Assembly (NCBI RefSeq): GCF_000002235.5
Contig: NW_022145601.1
Coordinates: 3,407,563 to 3,471,562, forward strand
DNA: 64,000 nucleotides
Direction: 5' to 3'
From: Strongylocentrotus purpuratus
Lineage: Eukaryota > Echinodermata > Echinoidea > Camarodonta > Strongylocentrotidae
Each line of letters opens with the position of its first letter. Positions within the stretch are counted from its first letter, which is position 1. Below the pieces are notes generated by a model. The model was not told where the DNA came from and ran no database searches. It saw nothing but the letters and a program-made list of their open reading frames with translations. Shown piece after piece: positions 59,333 to 64,000 of the stretch. The translations under genes were made by a program, and so were the position numbers.

Positions 59333-61065
59333 CATTATATTTCTATAGCGCTTATTAAAATGTTTCTAAGCGCTTTACAAAGTTGGCAAGATAATAATAC
59401 ATTCAATATCATATTTACAAACTATAATTAATATTTACTAATCAACCTACAGTTAATTCAAAATACATAAGCACAGATACATCTAGTCAATACATATAAA
59501 TACAAGAGAATACATTTAATTTTAAGGCAAAACATTACAAATTCAAATTAGGGCAATTACATTACATATACTGTGAATAACATATTAAAGCTACAATTCC
59601 CAACAAATACTACACAACGCACAACCTGGAAAGAATTGCTCCGAATGCAAGACATCTAAAATCACTGTACGATCGCGATTTCAGAAAGTTTGCTGTACGC
59701 ATTGAACTTCAAGTTGATTCTTTGATTAAATTACATCTAGCTGTTCCTTCGCCGCGGGCTAACACATCCGCCACCAATAGCACTGCACCACCACAAGGTA
59801 AGTAGGCAATTGTTCTTTTTGCCTGAATTATTAAAAAAAAAACATCTTAGTCTTATGGGGCCTTGCAAGAAAGTTGCAATCAATTGCCAATCCCCCAAAT
59901 CAAGCGTAAGTCTTGCGATTAATTACAAATTTGCAATTGATTGCAACTCAACTTTCTTGCGACGCCCCATTAGTAAAAAAGAGAGAGAGGGGAGGGGGGG
60001 GGGTAACAAATATATCTAGTAATAACTTCATTGTTAAAACTTTAATCCTAACAAATCCTAGGAAATTTGGGAGCCTAGTGGGGCGTTGCATGAAAGTTGA
60101 GTTGCAATCGATTGCAAATATCAGTTGCAAATTTTGCAACTTGCAATCTATTCCAACTTTCTTGCAACGCCCCATATGATATATATATTTGACCATTGCA
60201 TAGCTAGTAGAGATATTTACATCATTGCCAATTTTTCATTGACTTGTTCATTCATGGAACATCGACATGCTTCTTCTCTGATGATTTATCTGTGTCGCCC
60301 ATATTCAGGCACTATAGATTATTCTAGTTCTCATAAAGGGAAAGTCCACCCCCAAAATAAGTTTGTTTCGATAGAGGCAGAATAATAAGAAAATCAGGTG
60401 AGTGAAAGTTTGAGCAAATTCCGATTAAAAATAAGGAAGTTAGGATTTTTGAAGTTGTGATCAATCAAACACAAATTGGCAACTCTATGACGTATCATGC
60501 GAGCTCAACTTCCATTTGCTCAGTACTAAAAAAATCTAAAATTTTCATTTTCCCTCAAGAAAAATTTCAACCATACATGCACCCTAAATATAATAATTGC
60601 AAATATGTTTCTATACTCCCCCTGCAAGGAACAAATATATATTCCGTCATCAATAACGAAGAAAACATGATTTTATGGAATATTATGCACAAAGCAAATG
60701 AAGGAGAGCTCGTATAATACGTCACAGAGTTGCCAATTTGTATTTGATTGATCACAAATTCAATAATTCATAACTTTCTTATTTTCATTCAGAATTTGCT
60801 CAAACTTTCACTCACCTGATTTTCTTATTATTCTGCCTCTATCGAAACAAACTTATTTTGGGGGTGGACTTTCCCTTTTTAAGCTCAATCAATAAGCACT
60901 GTGTGGTTCTTGTAGTCTTATTATTTATAAACCCCCTTTATAGAGTTTGCTACGCGCTCTGAAATTGGCTCTTTTATTAAATTACATATAGGTGTTCCTT
61001 TGCTGACCACTCCCACCACCACCACCATTATCCCGTCTTCACGAGAGGAACATCAGAAAGATTAG
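53548..61065 (+). CDS. TNF-receptor-like membrane protein, gene C (7 exons)
   Basis: Exons: 53548-53589, 55244-55282, 56428-56540, 57448-57698, 57988-58131, 59591-59797, 60944-61065. The 918 nt give 305 residues. Exons 1-5 are confident by homology: signal peptide, the same ectodomain cysteines, a shorter Thr-rich stalk and a membrane segment (IGFFSIVGPFVLFAVVSLAI) followed by a Cys/Tyr/His-rich juxtamembrane. Exons 6 and 7 differ from genes A and B but match in phase; the exon 6 acceptor (ATTAAAG) is weak. Exon 7 ends IIPSSREEHQKD, and its last codons and 3' UTR align with the last exon of gene A, where the stop comes five codons later. No death domain is seen. If exon 6 is not used, exon 5 can join exon 7 directly in frame. 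Confidence 0.65.
56005..56215 (+). repeat. SINE-like insertion in gene C intron 2
   Basis: GCTGGGCCGAGGGGCCTTG and a B-box-like GCAGGTTCGAAACTG are followed by a body (GTCTTTCGGATGGTGACG) and a (CA)n tail at 56187-56207. It sits where unit 3 lost about 1.3 kb that units 1 and 2 retain. Confidence 0.5.
56900..57220. repeat. Pyrimidine-rich tract, intron 3 of gene C
   Basis: CT repeats with GGCAAGGGCC and CCCCGATCC words, the counterpart of 5715-5965. Arg/Glu and Ser/Leu frames here are artefacts. Confidence 0.8.
58145..58250 (+). pseudogene. Partial duplicate of gene C membrane exon
   Basis: Directly after exon 5, the second half of the exon is repeated: VGPFILLVVVYLVLCIQKYQ followed by KSG|GTAGGATTG, the same donor context as exon 5 (58132) and gene B (36594). 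The copy has no clear polypyrimidine tract in front, and read-through from exon 5 meets TGA. Its juxtamembrane QKYQKSG resembles QKYRKSG of gene B more than exon 5 does. It could be an alternative half-exon, but I treat it as a by-product. Confidence 0.55.
58274..58807. mobile_element. Foldback element after gene C membrane exon
   Basis: Counterpart of 36634-37166 in unit 2, with the same AAGGGGAAATTCCACC and GGTGGACTTCCCCTTT inverted ends. Confidence 0.7.
59270..59440 (-). repeat. SINE/LINE 3' end with (ATT)n tail
   Basis: The minus strand reads AAGCGCTATAGAAATATAATG and then an ATT array (59298-59331). AGCGCTTTACAAAGTTGGC next to it is a common marine invertebrate retroposon 3' segment. 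Confidence 0.5.
59591..59797 (+). CDS. Gene C exon 6 (unfamiliar tail)
   Basis: The frame is open for 68 codons and ends at CACAAG|GTAAGT, a strong donor, with phase 1 on both sides. It encodes NLERIAPNARHLKSLYDRDF, RKFAVRIELQVDSLIKLHLA and a Ser/Thr/Pro end. The second half resembles exon 7 (IGSFIKLHIGVP), so the two arose by exon duplication. The acceptor is uncertain; TTTCAG at 59702-59707 looks better but is out of phase with exon 5. I do not recognise the domain. Confidence 0.45.
59855..59970. mobile_element. 116-bp MITE, ATGGGGC ends
   Basis: ATGGGGCCTTGCAAGAAAG and the inverse CTTTCTTGCGACGCCCCAT bracket a core of TTGCAATCAATTGC palindromes. A related copy is at 60079-60174. Confidence 0.75.
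60079..60174. mobile_element. 96-bp MITE, TGGGGCG ends
   Basis: TGGGGCGTTGCATGAAAG and CTTTCTTGCAACGCCCCA are inverted ends; the core is again made of TTGCAATCGATTGCAA-type words. Same family as 59855-59970, but only the ends and motif style are shared. Confidence 0.75.
60335..60878. mobile_element. 544-bp foldback element in gene C intron 6
   Basis: The arms of about 150 bases are nearly perfect inverse copies, from AAAGGGAAAGTCCACCCCC at the left to GGGGGTGGACTTTCCCTTT at the right, including ATAGAGGCAGAATAATAAG and its inverse. The high arm identity suggests recent insertion. It is related to 36634-37166 and 58274-58807. Confidence 0.85.
60944..61065 (+). CDS. Gene C exon 7: C-terminus
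   Basis: The acceptor CCCCCTTTATAG is good and phase 1 fits both exon 5 and exon 6. It encodes EFATRSEIGSFIKLHIGVP, a Thr-rich run and SSREEHQKD, then TAG. The last 25 bases and the following UTR align with gene A 13425-13500, so the 3' end is ancestral and the 5' part is replaced. Confidence 0.6.
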
Positions 61066-61351
61066 AAGAGCTTGCAGAGATATCATGACAGGCTTTAAAA
61101 AAACACCTCAAGGAGGTGGGTAATCGAGATTAAACTTGGAGGTAACGTGATCTGTTTTCATGTTTTCTATAATCTTCTTCATAAATATAATTATTATTTC
61201 GAAGAGGTCCGTGTGTAAAGATGGAATAGTAAAAGATTGTTTAAAGATCTATATTGGTGTGTTAGTGCATGTGCATGTAAATTATTCGGCCTTTTCCATA
61301 TGAAATATTGTGCAAACGTATCCTGATCAAAAGTGTTTTGTGTATTAATGG

Positions 61352-62060
61352 TTAAAGACCAAGTCCACTCCAAAAATAATTTGCATTCAATAGATGCAGA
61401 AAAACAAGAGAAACAGAGCAAAAAAAATTGAGTAAAATCTAAAAACTAATATGGAAGTTATGAATTTTTGAAAAAGTAAGAAAAAGTATGGAACAAATAA
61501 AATCACTACACAAACTGCCATTTTGCGTTTCCGTTTGTGACGTCATTGCTCCACTATTTATCAACTTCTCTCTATATTTTTATCCATTAATTTTCCTTTT
61601 TATCCCCCAAAACCTGGCTGATTTCCCCATGCCTTTGTCCAGGTTTTCTGATTTGTATCATATTGCGTGTGTGACATTATACAAAATGTTGTATGAACTT
61701 TGAAGAATTAATACTATTTTCTGAATATTGTACATTCATAATCATTGATTTTTATATAAATAGTTCATCAAAATTCACATCTGTCAGGATTTAACTGAAC
61801 AAATTTACTCTATATTTGTGCACCCACACAAAAATATATTACTATCAATATAACTTGAATGCTGGTGTGAAGAAATAAGATTCCTAGGGGAAAATTGGGA
61901 AATTTGTATTATCAATGCAAAGAAAACAATTAGTGAATAGTGAGGCAATGACGTAACAGACTCATGAGTGAGTTGCCAACTCAAACTTTTTTTGATTGGT
62001 TTGTCCGATTTGTCTGCTTCTATTGAAGGTAAGTTATTTTTGGATTGGACTTGCCCTTTA
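61352..62060. mobile_element. 709-bp inverted-repeat element
   Basis: The ends TAAAGACCAAGTCCACTCC and GGATTGGACTTGCCCTTTA are inverted, with further inner pairing (CAATAGATGCAGA with TCTGCTTCTATTG). It interrupts sequence continuous in unit 1 near 13808. Its ends resemble the AAAGGGAAAGTCCACC family. Confidence 0.7.
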
Positions 62061-62112
62061 GATAAAACAAATGTTTTTATAGATAACTGTACAGATTATA
62101 ATGGAATTCTAT

Positions 62113-62915
62113 ATTGAGTTGAGTCGAGTTGAGTTGAGGTTTTAATATCCAAACGTTCAAATACATAACAATAATAACAATAATAAATGTATGTTTAACA
62201 AATATCTCGAATGAATAATAGGGACCAGAAAATAGCATACAATGCTAATTATGTCTGGTACCTTTAAAATACAGTATTTAACATTTAACAATGTGTGTGT
62301 TTTTATATATATATATAAATTATTGAATACAGTACAACTTAAGCTACATACTATTCTATGTATCTAACATAATACATATTTGTGTGTTTAGTACAAAGCC
62401 TAAACTTGTTTAAATAGACATTCCGTATAAGATACATTAAAGTATCATAACTGTCTACAAATATAGAGTACATGTTTATTGTCTAATAACGAAGGCAAGA
62501 AGCTTGATTAAAAGGTGACCATAGTTATTCGATTAAAATGTGTACAATAAAAGTACTACGAAAACAAGAAACTGAAGTTTCATAGATAAAGGTAAATCAT
62601 TCCAGAATCATACGCCTCTGTATGACACAGAAAATGAACCTTGCGTTGTCCTTACTTAAGGGAAACTTAGCCTTTTATTTTCTCTTTGTCTTGTCTCATA
62701 TCTGTGCTCTACGAAAGAGCAGTACTAAATAAGGGACTGTGACAATCTATTATTCAATAATTGATGCATAAAAACACAAATAGATAGTTTTTGTAGTTGA
62801 TACACATTCAATAATTTTAACTCCTGGAATATTGGTTTTGAATGTGCCCGAAAGGGACTATATGTTAAAGCTCTGAGTGCCATCTTTTGGCTTAGGAATA
62901 AACATTTCATATTTA
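62113..62915 (-). mobile_element. 5'-truncated non-LTR retrotransposon fragment
   Basis: The minus frame 62910-62725 encodes SQKMALRALTYSPFRAHSKP and NVYQLQKLSICVFMHQLLNN, the last reverse transcriptase segment. The 3' UTR ends in (CAACT)n-type repeats at about 62115-62140. It interrupts unit sequence continuous in unit 1 near 13865. Confidence 0.75.
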
Positions 62916-64000
62916 TTTCATTTCAAAACATCATGCACCATTATCAAGTTATTTTTGCAAATATTTACTGATTTCTTGCCTACATGGGCATGTATCATTC
63001 TATGCATTTCCTGGAAGATATGGAATATTGAATTTAAATTTCAATTAATATTTGTTATATCGAGTACTCTTCTAAATCCATCCTAGTTGCTTAATGAATT
63101 GGTTATAAGTACTTGTCCTCTTATTCGCTCAGTTTCCTTTTTGCCAAAACATGGTATTGTTTTAGCTGACTTTAAGTCCATATCTTTATCACTATATTTA
63201 ATCAACAATACTAATTGTACAAACACTACTATCAAAGACCTCCACTTTGAACCGTACAAAGTACATATATATTTAACATTTATTACATACAAGTCGTACT
63301 TAATGAGTTCGGTTCTGTTATTGCAAGTTTATGTTTTGGACCTAATACATTTTCTTTGTAGAATTTTCAGAGAATTTGGTATTCAGAATTGTTATGTATG
63401 ACAGAGGGGATATAAAACGATTTTTTTTTTTTACATGAAATTTATATGATACTTAACAGTCTACATCATTTATACTTTATATATTCTATATTAGAGGTTA
63501 AAGTCTAAGACTGCCAAGAAAGCATACAAATCCAGATTTTAAAATTGTTTTGTCAAGATAACAACAACTTTCCAGTTAATGTCTTAAGCAGTACTACAAA
63601 TTAAGTACTACTGTACAGTACAGTACTACAATTTTTGTTATTGTGAAATCCATTCAGATATTTATGCAATTTCTTGTTTGCAAACATTAAGTTCTTATAC
63701 TGGATAATCTCTGAATCTCCAGAACTTCTCTTCCTTACAATTGTGACACACCTGAAGCTCTACATATTTGATATAACATTAATAGATTTCTTGCTTTGAT
63801 TTAGTAAAATAATTGTTAAATTGCAAATTTAGTACCTGTCAGTATAAGTAGACAGTTGATATGCAAAATGAATATTTACTATATTTATATGGACAGTTGT
63901 CAAACAGCGAATTCAACATCACTATTTGATAGAAGTTAAATCAAGATTTGCCCAAAGTCAGCTAGTATTATAGGATGTCATAGTCGTGTTCTTGAGTACA

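Larger units (their letters stand above)
53290..64000. repeat. Tandem segmental duplication, unit 3 (runs off window)
   Basis: Third direct repeat, carrying gene C, cut by the window end while still homologous to about 15735 in unit 1 and 48770 in unit 2. Compared with units 1 and 2 it lacks about 1.3 kb of intron 2 (3870-5190 in unit 1) and has the ancestral tail exon replaced. Confidence 0.85.
61066..64000. other. 3' flank of gene C with insertions
   Basis: Homologous to 13456-15735 of unit 1, interrupted by the elements at 61352-62060 and 62113-62915. No conserved open frame is seen; the window ends inside the unit. Confidence 0.6.

Overview
This is animal nuclear DNA: intron-rich, AT-rich and packed with transposons. 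Protein-coding sequence is a small fraction, and the longest open frames are retrotransposon fragments or simple-repeat read-through. The repeat types (PIF/Harbinger transposase, CR1/Jockey-group non-LTR elements with short tandem 3' tails, tRNA-derived SINEs, many small inverted-repeat elements) suggest a marine invertebrate, most likely an echinoderm such as a sea urchin. The species call is inference.

The backbone is a tandem segmental duplication in three units: about 1469-29080, 29081-52095 and 53290 to beyond the window end. Each unit carries one plus-strand TNF-receptor-like gene with the same seven-exon plan and the same intron phases. Exon 1 (42 nt) starts the signal peptide and a 39-nt micro-exon completes its hydrophobic core. 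Exons 3 and 4 encode the cysteine-rich ectodomain and a Thr/Pro stalk, exon 5 the membrane segment, and exons 6-7 the cytoplasmic tail. Splicing by eye gives open proteins of 289, 326 and 305 residues, with all three coding lengths divisible by three. The ectodomains are close to identical, but the tails are unrelated. Gene A has a Cys-rich and Asn-Pro-Pro tail, gene B a 12-residue repeat tail, and gene C an unfamiliar tail built from two related exons. All three end with a short motif resembling a TRAF-binding site.

Layout. 1-900: end of a Harbinger element. 904-1472: non-LTR fragment. 1702-13455: gene A, with a 110-bp minisatellite and trinucleotide arrays in its fifth intron. 13456-18540: 3' flank. 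18687-28355: a 9.67-kb element with terminal inverted repeats over 1 kb and a 6-bp target duplication, absent from the matching place in unit 2. 29326-44571: gene B, whose introns hold a 692-bp inverted-repeat element carrying what looks like the promoter and first exon of a RecQ-type helicase gene, a Harbinger MITE, and a TTAA-flanked element with a nested retrotransposon. 44903-47165: two non-LTR pieces. 47166-52095: 3' flank. 52096-53287: another non-LTR piece. 53548-61065: gene C. 61066-64000: 3' flank with more insertions.

The three genes probably arose by unequal crossing over, and different segments pair different units as closest relatives, which suggests gene conversion. Conserved ectodomains with unrelated tails would fit receptors that bind similar ligands but signal differently. 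That functional reading is inference. No computation or database search was run.
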